Below, piece after piece: positions 13,995-25,900 of a DNA stretch of 64,000 bases. A program made the position numbers and the translations under genes. Source of the DNA: Ramlibacter albus. GTDB taxonomy: Bacteria > Pseudomonadota > Gammaproteobacteria > Burkholderiales > Burkholderiaceae_C. Under the pieces are notes generated by a model, which was not told where the DNA came from, did no database searches, and saw only the letters and a list, made by a program, of their open reading frames with translations. The stretch is taken from the NCBI RefSeq assembly GCF_014297445.1, contig NZ_JACORU010000001.1, positions 806,001-870,000 on the forward strand, in the 5' to 3' direction. Position 1 is the first letter of the stretch, and every line of letters starts with the position of its first letter.

Positions 13995-16900
13995 TTACGG
14001 CTTGCAGGACGTGTCGGTGACGATCGGGTCCTTGTTCTTCTTCTCGTCCTTCTTGTCCTTGGCCTCGGACTTGTCTTCCTTCTTGTCGTCCTTCTTCTCG
14101 ATTTCCTTTTCCTTGGAGACCGCCTGGACCTTCTCTTCGGCGACCAGCAGCGTCACGAAAGTGGTCAGCGTGTTCTGCGTCTCGGTGACGATCTGCTCGA
14201 TGATCGCGGGCGCGACGTTCGGCAGCGCTTCCTGAACGCGAGCGGCTGTCGCGCTGGCCGTGGGTGACGGCGTCGGCGCGGGTGTGGGCGCAGGTGTCGG
14301 GGCCGGCGTCGGTGCCGGTGTCGGTGCGGGCGTGGGTGCAGGCGTCGGCGCCGGTGTCGGTGCGGGCGTGGGTGCAGGCGTCGGTGCCGGTGTCGGCGCG
14401 GGCGTGGGCGCAGGCGTGGGCGCAGGCGTGGGCGCAGGCGTCGGCGCAGGCGTCGGCGCAGGTGTGGGCGCAGGCGTCGGTGCCGGTGTCGGCGCAGGCG
14501 TCGGTGCCGGTGTCGGCGCGGGTGTCGGCGTCGGGGCCGTCACGGGAGTACCCGCAGCCTGGAAAGTCACCGACGGCGCCGCGACCGTCGTGCCGGCGGC
14601 GAACGTGGTCGTGGTGCCCGCCGTGGCCGTGACCGCCGTCGCCGCGGCGATGTTGGCATTGACCGCCACGCCGTCGGCCGACGTGATCTGCACGCCGCCG
14701 GTCGTGGCCGTGAGCGGCGCATTGATCGTGATGTTGTCGTTGCCCGCGGTGCCCGTGCTCGTGAGCTGGATGCTGCCCGCCGTGACGCTGGCGCCCACCG
14801 TGATCGGGCTGTGCGACACCACCGACATGTTGCCCACCGGCACGTCGACCGGACCGGTCGTGACGATGCCGCCCGTGTTGTCGATCGTGAGGCTCGAGCC
14901 GCTGAACGAGGTGATCTCCAGCGGCGCTGCGATGTTGACCAGCGTGAGCCCGCCGCCGCTTCCGACCAGCGACGCGATCGCGTTGCCGGGATCCGTCAGC
15001 AGCACCTGCGCGGCCGGGTTCGTGTTGTACGTGAGCAGCTCGGTCGTGAGCGCCCCGTTCTGGACGACGCCTGCGTTGGGCACGGTGAGCGTCACCGACG
15101 GCGCGGTGAGCGTCGCGATCTGCAGGTCCGTGGCGGGGTTGTGCGTGACCGAAACGGCTCCCGAGGAACTGATGGAGCCGCCCGTCTGCGAGAACGAATT
15201 CGTCACCGTCAGGCTGCCGGCGGTCAGCGCGCCGGCCGTCTGTACGTAGCCGGACGTGTTGAGCGCGCCGGTCAGCGACAGCGTGCCGTTCGCCATGCCC
15301 AGCGTGCCGGCGCTCGCGATCGACTGCAGGTTCGTGGTGCTCGCCAGGTCGTAGTTGACCGTGACGCCGCTCGGGATCGACACGTTCAGCACGTTGCTCG
15401 CGTCGGGCAGCGCGTCCCAGTTGGCCGGGTTGCTCCACAGGTTGTTGCCGCCCGCGCCGTTCCACGTGGACAGCGGCCGCACGAGGATCGTGCTGGTCGT
15501 GTTCGGCGCGTAGGTGATCGCGTAGTTGTTGCCGCCGTTCCCGTCGCTCACGGCGGCCCCGCTGACGGTGACCGTCTTGCCGGTGCCGGCGTTGCGGTCG
15601 GTGAAGGCGAACGTGCCGCCGCTGATCGTGTCGCTGCCGAAGACCGAACCGGCGTTCAGGACGAGGCTTGCGCCCGGCGCGCCGAGGCTGCCGTCATAGG
15701 TCTTGACGACGTCGGTGGTGGTGAGCGTGATCGGTGCCGGCGTGATCGTGGCGGTCAGCCCGCTGGGCTGCACGATCGTGTAGTTGCCCGCGTCGGTGCC
15801 CGAGAGGCTGTAGCCGCCGACGTTGACCGGCTTGGCGGTGCCCGCGTTGCGGTCGACGAAGCTGGCGGCGCCCGTGCCGGCGACGCTGAGGTTGTCGGTG
15901 CCGAGCGGCGTGACGCTGGCGGTGCCCGTCACCGTCGCCGCGGTCGTGCCGTCGTACACCTTGCCGGCAACGCCCACCCCGCTCACCGCAATGGGTGCGG
16001 GCGTGATGTTCGCGCTGAGGCCGGAGGGCGCCACGACCACGTAGTTGCCCGCGTCGGGCCCCGTCAGCGAGAAGCCGCCGCTCACGCTCACCGGCTTGGC
16101 CGTGCCGACGTTCTTGTCCGCGAACGTGCCTGCGCCGGTACCCGACACCGCCACCGAGTCCGTGCCGAGCGGGGTGACCGTCGGCGTGCCCGACAGCGTG
16201 GCCGCGGTCGTCGCGTCATAGACCTTGCCAGAGGCCGTGACACCGCTCACCGCCAGCGAAGCCGGGGTGATGTTCGCCGTGAGGCCGCTGGGCTGCACGA
16301 CGGTGTAGTTGCCCGCGTCGGTGCCCGTGAGCGTGAAGCCGCTCGCCGTGACCGGCTTGGCCGTACCCACGTTCTTGTCGGCGAATGTGCCCGTGCCGCT
16401 GCCCGCGACCGAAACGGAGTCGGTGCCCAGGGGCGTGACGGTCGCCGTGCCGCCCAGCGTCGCCGATGTCGTGGTGTCGTACACCTTGCCGCTCGCCGTG
16501 ACACCGCCGACCGTGAGGCTCGCGGGCGTGATGCTGGCCGTGAGGCCGCTGGGCTGCACGACGATGTAGTTGCCCGCGTCCGTGCCCGTCAGCGTGAAGC
16601 CGCTCGCCGTGACCGGCTTGGCCGTACCCACGTTCTTGTCGGCGAAGGTGCCGGTGCCGGTGCCTGCCACCGAGACCGAGTCCGTGCCGAGAGGAGTGAC
16701 GGACGCCGTGCCATTGAGGGTGGCCGCCGCCGTGGTGTCGTAGACCTTGCTCGCGGCGGTGACGCCGCCCACCGCCAGGCTGGCGGGCGTGATGTTCGCG
16801 TTCAGGCCGGAGGGCGCGACGATGGTGTAGTTCCCGGCGTCCGCGCCCGAGAGCGTGAAGCCGCTGACGGTCACCGGCTTCGCCGTGCCGACGTTCTTGT

Positions 16901-19900
16901 CCGCGAAGGTGCCCGTGCCGCTGCCGGACACGGTGACGGCGTCGGTGCCCAGCGGCGTGACGCTGGCCGTGCCCGCCAGCGTGGCCGCGGTCGTCGCGTC
17001 GTAGACCTTGCCCGAGGCCGTGACACCGTTCACCGCCAGCGGGGCCGGCGTGATGTTCGCCGCCAGGCCGGAAGGCTGCACGACGATGTAGTTGCCCGCG
17101 TCGGTGCCCGTGAGCGTGAAACCGCTCGCCGTGACCGGCTTGGCCGTGCCGACGTTCTTGTCCGCGAAGGCGCCGGTGCCGGTGCCCGCGACCGAGACGG
17201 AGTCGGTGCCGAGCGGCGTGACCGTCGCCGTGCCGGCGAGCGTCGCCGACGTCGTCGCGTCGTACACCTTGCCCGTTGCCGTGATGCCGCTGACCGCAAG
17301 GCTGGCCGGCGTGATGTTGGCCGAGAGGCCGCTGGGTTGCACGACCAGGTAGTTCGCGGCGTCCGCACCCGTCAACGTGAAGCCGCTCACCGTCACGGGT
17401 TTGGCGGTACCCACGTTCTTGTCCGCGAACGCGGCCGTGCCGCTGCCGGCGACCGAGACCGAATCGGTGCCCAGCGCCGTGACCGTGGCGGTGCCCGCCA
17501 GGGTTGCCGCGGTCGTCGTGTCGTACACCTTGTTGCTCGCGCTGACGCCGGAAACCAGCAGGCTCGCCGGGGTGATGTTCGCCGTCACCCCGCTGGGCTG
17601 CACGATGACGTAGTTGCCGGCGTCGGTGCCCGAGAGCGTGAAGCCGCTGACGTTCACTGCCTTGCCGTTGCCCACGTTCTTGTCCGCGAAGCTGCCGGTG
17701 CCCGCGCCCGCGAGGCTGACCGAGTCGGTGCCGATCGGCGTGACGGCCGCCGTGCCCGTGAGCGTCGCCGACGTCGTGGTGTCGTAGACCTTGTTCTGCG
17801 CGCCGACGCCGCTGACGGCCAGCAAGGCCGGCGTGATGTTCGCCGTCAGGCCCGAGGGCTGCACGATGATGTAGTTGCCCGCGTCGGTTCCCGTGAGCGT
17901 GAAGCCGCTCGCCGTGACCGGCTTGGTGTTGCCGACGTTCTTGTCGGCGAACTGCCCGGTGCCGGCGCCGGACACGCCGACCGAGTCGCCCGCGAAGCCC
18001 GTCACTGTCGGTGTGCCGGTGAGTGCGGCGTTCGTGGTCGCGTCGTAAGTCCGGCTCACGGCGCTCACGCCCGTGACCGCGAGCGAGGCCGCCGTGATGT
18101 TGGCGGTCAGGCCCGACGGCTGCACGGCGATGTAGTTGCCGGCGTCGGCGCCGAAAAGCGTGAACCCGCTCACCGTGACCGACTTGCCCGTGCCGACGTT
18201 CTTGTCCGCGAACGCGCCCAGGCCGCCGCCGCCGACGCTGACGCTGTCGCTGCCGAGCGGTGTGACCGTGGCGGTGCCGCCGAGTGGGGCCACGGTGGTC
18301 GCGTCGTACGTGCGGTTCTGCGCCGTCACTCCACCGATCACGAGCGGGGCCGGCGTGATGTTGGCCGTCGGCGTGGGCTGCACGAGGGTGTAGTTCGTGG
18401 CGTCCGTGCCCGTGAGCGAGAAGCCCGTCACCGTGACCGGCTTGGCCGTGCCGACGTTCTTGTTGGCGAAGGTGCCTGTGCCCGTCCCCGCGAGCGATAC
18501 CGTGTCGCCTGCGAACGGCGAGATGCCGGCCGTGCCATTGAGCGTGGCCGCGACGGAGGCGTCGTACACCTTGTCGGCGGCGGTGATGCCCGTCACCGCC
18601 AGCGTCGCCGGCGTGATGTTGGCCGTGACACCCGAGGGTTGCACGATGATGTAGTTGCCCGCATCGGTGCCCGTGAGCGTGAAACCGCCCACGCTCACCG
18701 GCTTGGCCGTGCCGACGTTCTTGTTGTTGAACGTGCCCGTGCCGGCGCCCACCACGTTGACCACGTCCGTGCCGAGCGGCGTGACCGTCGCCGTGCCGGT
18801 GAGCGTGGCGTTCGTCGTCGCGTCATAGGTCTTGTTGGCAGCACCGACACCGGTGACGGCCAGCGTGGCCTGCGTGATGCTGGCGGTGAGCCCCGCGGGC
18901 TGCAGCGGCAGGTAGTTGGCCGCGTCCGCGCCCGAGAGCGTGAAGCCGCTCACCGTGACGGGCTTGTTGTTGCCCGCGTTCTTGTCCGCGAAGGCGCCGG
19001 CGCCGATGCCGGACACGTTGACCGTGTCGCCGGCGATCGGCGTGACCGTGGCCGTACCGCCGAGCGATGCGGCCGTGCCTGCGTCGTAGACCTTGTTGGA
19101 CGCCGTGACGCCGGTGATCTGCAGGCTGGCCTGCGTGATCGTGGCGGTGGGCGCGGGCTGCACGATGGCGTAGTTGGCCGCGTCGCCGCCGGTGAGCGAG
19201 AAGCCCGTGACCGTGACGGTGTGCGTGCCGACGTTCTTCGTCGGGAACACGCCGGTGCCGGTGCCGGTGACGCTGACGACGTCCCCCGATATCGGCGTGA
19301 CGCTGGCGGTGCCGGTGAGCGTCGCGGCCGTCGTGCGGTCGTAGACCTTGCCCTGCGCGCCGATGCCGTTGACGGTGAGCGGCGCGGGGTTGATCGTGCT
19401 CGTGAAGTTGTCCACGAGCGTGATGCTGTAGTTGTTGCCGCCGTTGCCGTCGTTGATGCCGATGCCGCTGACGTTCACCTGCTTGTTGTTCGTTCCGGCG
19501 TTCTTGTCCGTGAACGCGTAACTGCCGCCCGTGAACGTGTCGCCGCCCACGAGGCCGCCCGCGACGGCGACCGGGTTGCCGCTGGCCGAGGTGGTGGCGT
19601 CGTAGGTCTTCACGACGTCGCTCGTGCTGATGGTGATCGCGAGCGGGTTGACGGTGATGTTGCCGGGCGTGAAGTTGGGGGCCAGGTAGCCGTAGGGCTG
19701 CGTCACCGAGCTGAGCGTGACCGCGCCGCTGTACGTGTTCACGTCCCGCAGCGGTGTCGTCGCGGACAGGTTGACGGTCACCGTGTCGTCCCCGAACGGC
19801 GGCGTGACGGCGTTGAAATCGGTCCCCTTCATGAGGCCGCTGATCGTGGGCAGCGGCGGCGTGAAGGACGTCGTGCCGTTGTAGTCGGCCGTGACGTCGC

Positions 19901-22900
19901 CCGCCGTGATGGTCAGCTGCGGCGTGTGCGTGAACACGAAGCGGTTGCCGGCGGGCACGTTGGCCAGGCCGTCGTCCACGCTGGTGCCCCACACCGCCGT
20001 GTTGAGCGTGGTGCCGTCCAGCGACTGCAGCCCGCCGTACTCGTTCGGGCCCGGGTCGCTCGAATAGATCAGCCAGCGGCCGCCGGGCGCCTCCACCCCC
20101 TTGCTGCCGGCGTGGTTGGTGAAGGTCGACGAGGCCAGCACGATCGCGTCGCCCGACGCGCTGGAGGTGACCGGGTAGTCCAGGTGCAGCTCGCCCGGCG
20201 TGCGCACGCTGACCTGCCCCGACGCCTTGATGCCGGACATGCCGTCGACCTGGCCGACGTAGAGCGTGCCGGCCGCCCCGTTGACGACCCGGTACTGGCC
20301 GACCACGTCGGCGGCGATCGTGCCGATGTCGTTGGAAACGTTCTGCAGCAGGACGTCGCCGCCGCGGATGCCCAGCGTCGGCACGGTGATCGGCGCGCTT
20401 TGCGTGACGACCTGTCCCTGCAGCACGAGTGCGCCGCTGAAAGACGCCAGCGACAGCGGCTGCGAGATGTTGACGCCGTTGCCGTCCGTGCGGCCGATGC
20501 GCAGGATGCCGGAGCCGGCGAAGGCGTTGAGCTCGTCGGCGGAAAGCGACAGCGTGCCCGTCAATCCGGTGGCCGTGTCCCCCAGGTCCACGGTGGGCGC
20601 GTTCGTGTACGGCTTGACCACCGTCTCGGTCGTGGACGCGATCGACCCGGAGCCGCCGTCGAGTTCCATCCGGTTCGAGCGCAGCTCGATGGTATTGCCC
20701 GACAGGATCGCGCCGGGGGTCTGCGACAGGATGCCGCCCTGCGCCTCGAGGTAGATGCCGCCGGTGCCGGTGTAGATCGGCGTGTTCAGCGTCAGGCTGG
20801 ACGAGGCGACCACCACGACCTCGGATTCGGTGCCCGGCCCGCCCGCGAAGGACAGGGACATGCCGCTGCCGTAAGGCTGCTTGACGGCATAACCCGCCCC
20901 CATGGCGTCGCCGCCTTGCATCGACACGTTGACGTTGCTGCCGTTCGGCGCGATGAAGATCGGGTCGCTCGCCAGGCCGATGCGGCCCGGCGTCTGGGCG
21001 ATCAGCACGATGTCGTCCGACTTGAGCATGCCGCCGCCCTGCAGCAGCGTGGCGCCGCCGACGTTGAACGTGAGGCTGGAGCCGACGCCGCTCTGCACTG
21101 TGCCGACAAGCCGCGCATTGACGGTCTCCATGGCGCCCAGCGCGATCTGCGAGCCCGACGCCGCCTGCGTGACGTTACCGATCTCCACTTCGGAGGCGAA
21201 GGTCGGCGTGCCGTAGCTGAAGAAGATATAGCCGCTCGGCCCCGTCTGCGCAGCGTTGAAGCGCCGCACCGCGTTGAAATAGCCGAGGTTGATCTCGTTG
21301 TACGCGGTCACGTCCAGCACGTCGGCGTAGATTTCCGCGCCATTGTTCTTGTACACCGCGCCGCTGGGCGCGTTCAGCGTCATGGTGCCGTAGTCGGCGA
21401 TCGCCAGGGCGTTGGTGGCGAAGTGCAGGTTGCCCGTCGCGGCATTGAGGCTGACGTTGCCGCCCAGGCTGACGACGGCGTTGACGCCGATGCTCACGCC
21501 GCTGGTGATGTGGATGTCGCCGGTGGCGCCCAGCGCCGTGTAGTTCTGCAGCGGCGAGAACGCCTGCTGCTCGGAGTTGCTGTTGTCGACGGTGCCGATG
21601 TAGAGCGAACCGGAGTTGTAGAAATCGACCGACGAGAGCGCGGTGCCGGCGATCGAATTGACGTTGTTGAGCGTACTGGCCAGGGTCGCCGCGGCCGGCG
21701 CGGTGGCGCCCTTGAGGTACAGGCCGTTGGCGGTCGCCAGGGGCGCGTTCGCGTCCTGCGTGAAGGCGTTGGCCTCCAGCCAGATCCCCCTGCCGTCGTC
21801 GGCGGTCGAGGTGCTTGCCTGGGCCACGCCCGAGAAGCCGTCCACCGTGGTGAGGTGGATGCCGTTGATGCTGCGGTACTTGAAGATGTCGTTGGAGCCC
21901 GAGCCCGTGGCCTGGCCCGCGATGACGCCGGTCAGGTTGTCGGCATCGAGGATGACCTTGCGGCCTTCCAGGTAGGCCGAGGGCGCCGTCAGCACGCCGT
22001 TTGACGTCTGCGTGAGGTTGCCGCCGGAGACCAGCGACAGGCTGCCGGCGCCCGTGAGCGTCACGCCGGTGATGTCGGCCACGGTCCCGATCTCCAGGTC
22101 CGAGATCGACTTGAACCGGATCTGCCCGCCCGCGCTGCCCACCGAGGCCGCGAAGCCGTAGGCGTCGTTGTTCGCATCGAGCACGACGTCGCCGTTGGCC
22201 CGCACGCCGATGCTGGTGGCCACGATCGGCGCGGAAGAGTCCTGCGTGACGCCGGCGCCCGATTCGAGCACCAGCGCGCCGAACGACGTGAAGAGCGACG
22301 CACCCCAATGGATGGCGCCCGCCGAGGGACCGCCGATGCGCAGGACGTTGCTGCCGGCCAGTGCCGCCATGTCGTAGTCGTCCAGCTCCAGCGACGTGGG
22401 CGAACCGGACTTGCTGCCGACGATGTTGATGGCGCGGCCGGCGGTGTACGGCTTCACCGTGGCCGTATCGGCGGTCATCGAGCCGCCGATGCCCATCAGC
22501 GAGACCTGGTCCGCCACGACCGTGAGCGACTTGGCGTAGATGCTGGCCGTGTTGACCTGCGAGAACACCCCGCCGGAGGTCAGAGTCGCCTCGAGCGTGC
22601 CGCTGCTCGTGTAGCCCTGGAACTCGAGGTTCCCCGTGGCCGTGACCTGCGCGACGTCGCTCACCGTGAACTGGTTGAGGATCAGGTCGCCGGTGTGGCT
22701 GACGTACGCGTGCGTCGGGCCGGTCACGCCGTTGCCGATGTTGACCGTCGTGCCCTCGGTGAGGATAGGCGCGGCTTCGGTCCCCGCGGTGGCGCCGGAG
22801 CCGGGGTTGTCCTGCTGCAGGTCGATGCGCGACGCGGAGAGCTTGCGGGTCCCGGCGCCCGTCCCCTGCAGGATCGCCGCGTTGCGCGCGGTGACGATGA

Positions 22901-25900
22901 TCATCGAGTTGGCGCCCGTGCCCTGCACCACGCCGTCGATCGTGATGTTCGCGCTTTCCGTGAGGAACTCGATGTCGTCGGCCGACGCCGACACGTCGCG
23001 CAGGCTCAGCGGCACGCTGCCCTGGAAGTAGAGTGCCGAGCCGCCGGCGCTGGCGACGGACAGCGCGGAGACGGCGTTGCGCTGGCCGAAGAGGTCGATG
23101 TCGCCCGCGGGCGAGTCCAGCACGAGCAGGCCCGCCGTGATCGGCGCGTCGTTCAGCGGGTCGCCGCCCTGGTAGTCCTGGTAGAGGAAGCCGTTGTCGG
23201 CGCGCAGCGTGACCGTGCCGGCACCCGCGTTCAGGCCGTTCGTGAGGTCCGCGATGAACAGGTCGCCCTGGCGTGCACGCAGCGAGATGGGCGCGTCGTT
23301 CCCGGTCACGATGCCGGCCCAGCCGCCCGCGCTGCCGACCGTGAGGCCGCTCGGGTGGTTGCTGACCAGGGTGAAGCCGCCGGCGCTGCCCGCGCTGCCG
23401 GAGATGACATTGATCTCGTTGTTGACGTTGTCCAGCGTCACGCTGCCGGTGGCCGCCGCCGCCAGCTTGCCGACGCTGAGCGCCGCCGTCTGCGTGATGT
23501 TGCCGTCGATCTCCAGCGCGAGGCCGCCCGTGATGCCGAGCGACACCGGGGCGCTGACCGTGAGCGTGCCCGCGGTGGTCGTGCTGCCGATGCGCAGGAC
23601 GCCGCTGGAGTCCGACGTGTCGAACTTCTGCAGGTCGGTCGCCGACAGCTCCAGCTTGCCGGGCGTGCCCTTGGTCGTGGTGCCGATGTCGATGTTCGCC
23701 GAGCCGCTCCTGGGCTTCACGGTGGTCGACGTCTTCGACACGATGGATGCGGCGGGGCCGCCGAGGGACACCTCGTCGGCTTCGAGCGTGATGTTGTTGC
23801 CGATGATCGACACCGCGCCGCCGCCCTGGATGAGCGTGCGCGCCGCGGACAGGGTGATGTCGCCGGAAAGCACCGTCGTCGAGCCGCTGGTCGTCGTCGC
23901 GTGCAGGTGGCTGCCGGCCAGAAGGGTGCCGTCGGCCGACAGCAACAACGCGCCGGAGCCGACGTTGACGCTCGTCGTGGCCGTGAGGTCTCCGCCGCTC
24001 ATCGTGGCGATCGCCACGGTGGCGCCGGAGGCGACCTTGAACGTGCTGCCCAGCTGCGCGTGGCCGTCGTTCTTGACGTAGTAGCTGGTGGGGCCGCCGC
24101 TGGCGTAGCCGGTCTGCAGGGTCGTCGTACCGCCGATGAAGGCGGGCGCCGTCATGATCGGGGCGGCCAGCGTGCCGACACCGCCCCCATTCGTCATCGC
24201 CAGCCCGATGTTCTGGGCCTTCAGCAGGCCGTTCGTGCCCTGCAGGATATCGGCGGAGCCCGCGTTGATGGTGATCGTGCCGCTGCTGGGCGCCTGCACC
24301 GTATCGGCGATCGTGACCGAGTTGGCCGAGCCGCCCGAGGTCTGGATGCTGATCGAGCCGTTGGCCAGCCCCATGGAGCTGGCATAGAGCTCCAGCGCCG
24401 CGCCGTTGCTGAACGCGATGTTGCCGCCGCTCGAATTCGCGGTGAGCGCGCCGACGCTGTTGGTGCTGACCATCAGGATGCCGCCGGGCGCGTTGATGTC
24501 GAGGCCGCTCGCCGTGATCGTGCCGCCGGACTGGCTGATGGATCCGCTCGCGGTGGCGAGCGAGACGTTCAGCCCCGCCGCGTTGATGCCGCTGTAGCCG
24601 CCAACCGATCCGACCTGCGCCGACGTGCTGTTGCGGAAGAGGAAGCTGAAGCCGGTACCGCCGGTGGCCTGCCCCGCGATCTTGGCGATGTTGTTGCCGG
24701 CGTCGGTGAGGTCGACCGTGCCGTTCGATCGCGCCGCGAGGCCGCCCGTGGCCGTGATGGGCGCGGTCTGCGTGATGTTGCCGCCCATCTCCAGCGCCAC
24801 GCCGAAGCCGATCGCGGGGATCGTCACCGGCGCGGACACCACCATCGTCCCCGAGTGCGCGGTGCTGCCGATCTTGATCGTGCTTTCGGAGCCCGCCGAG
24901 AACACGCCGAGTTCGGCGGCCGACAGCTCCAGCGTGTTCGCCGTGGTGTCCGCCGTGGAGCCGAGGTCCACGTTCCACGCAGACGAGTACGGGCGCACGA
25001 CGAGGTTGCCGTTGGTCGTCACGCGGCTGGCCGTGCTGCCGAGGTCCATGCGGTTGGCGGACAGGGTGAGGCTGTTGCCGCCGTTGATCGTCAACGAGTC
25101 GGGCTTGGTGAGCTTGCCCTCGGCCGCGAGCGTGAGGCTGCCCGTGGTGCTGACGCTGTTGGCGAGCGTGAGGTCGCCGCTGACGACGGAGATGCCGATG
25201 GGCGCGAAGCCGGCTACGTTGATCGTGCCCAGCGTCGCGTCGCCAGTGTGCGTGACATACACCATGGATGGCGTGCCGGTGCCGGTGCCTGCGTTGATCG
25301 AGGAGCTGGTGCCCAGCGGCTGCGTCAGGATCGGCTTGGGCGAAATGCCCACCGGGCCGGACGAGTTCGGGTTGAAGTAGAAGGTGTGAGCCTTGAGCAG
25401 CCCGCCGGTGCCCTGCACGACCGATCCCGTGCCCGAATCGAGCGCCAGCCCGGACCCTGCGCCGTTGGCGGCCGTCACCGTGCCGTTGATAGTGAGGTGC
25501 TGGTTGTTCGTTGCGATCGACATCGACGACAGGCCCTCGTTGGTCTGCGTGATCGTGCCGAGCGAGAGCGGGCTGTTGCCCTTGAAGCTGATCGCCGCCC
25601 CCGTGGAGCTGATGAGGAGCTTGCTCACGGGGTTGTAGGCGTTGGACAGCGAGATGTCCCCGCCCGCGATGTCCAGCGTGGCGGCTGTGAGGGCCGCACC
25701 CGCGGACTGCGAGACGGTGCCTCCGTGCGTGTTGATGCTCAGCACCGCGCCGCTCGCGTTGAGGCCGACCGTGGAGTCGTTGACCGTGAGGTTGCCGCTG
25801 TTGACCGAGATCGACACCGGCTGCCCGGGCGCGTTCACGCCGAAGACCTGCCCGCCGCCGAAAGCGGCGACGTTGGCGCTGGTGACGATGTTCAGGTTGC

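Noticed and set aside
14260-19390. Regular repeats that might be taken for a CRISPR array
   Set aside because: The 12-bp and ~258-bp units are in-frame coding repeats (PTPA linker and YDG domains) with no unique spacers and no cas genes.
14811-22004. A 2397-codon open frame on the plus strand, opposite FHA copy 1
   Set aside because: Arg/Ala/Gly/His-rich product with no domain, signal or start context. It is an antisense shadow of the GC-rich repetitive exoprotein gene, whose own frame has clear domains.
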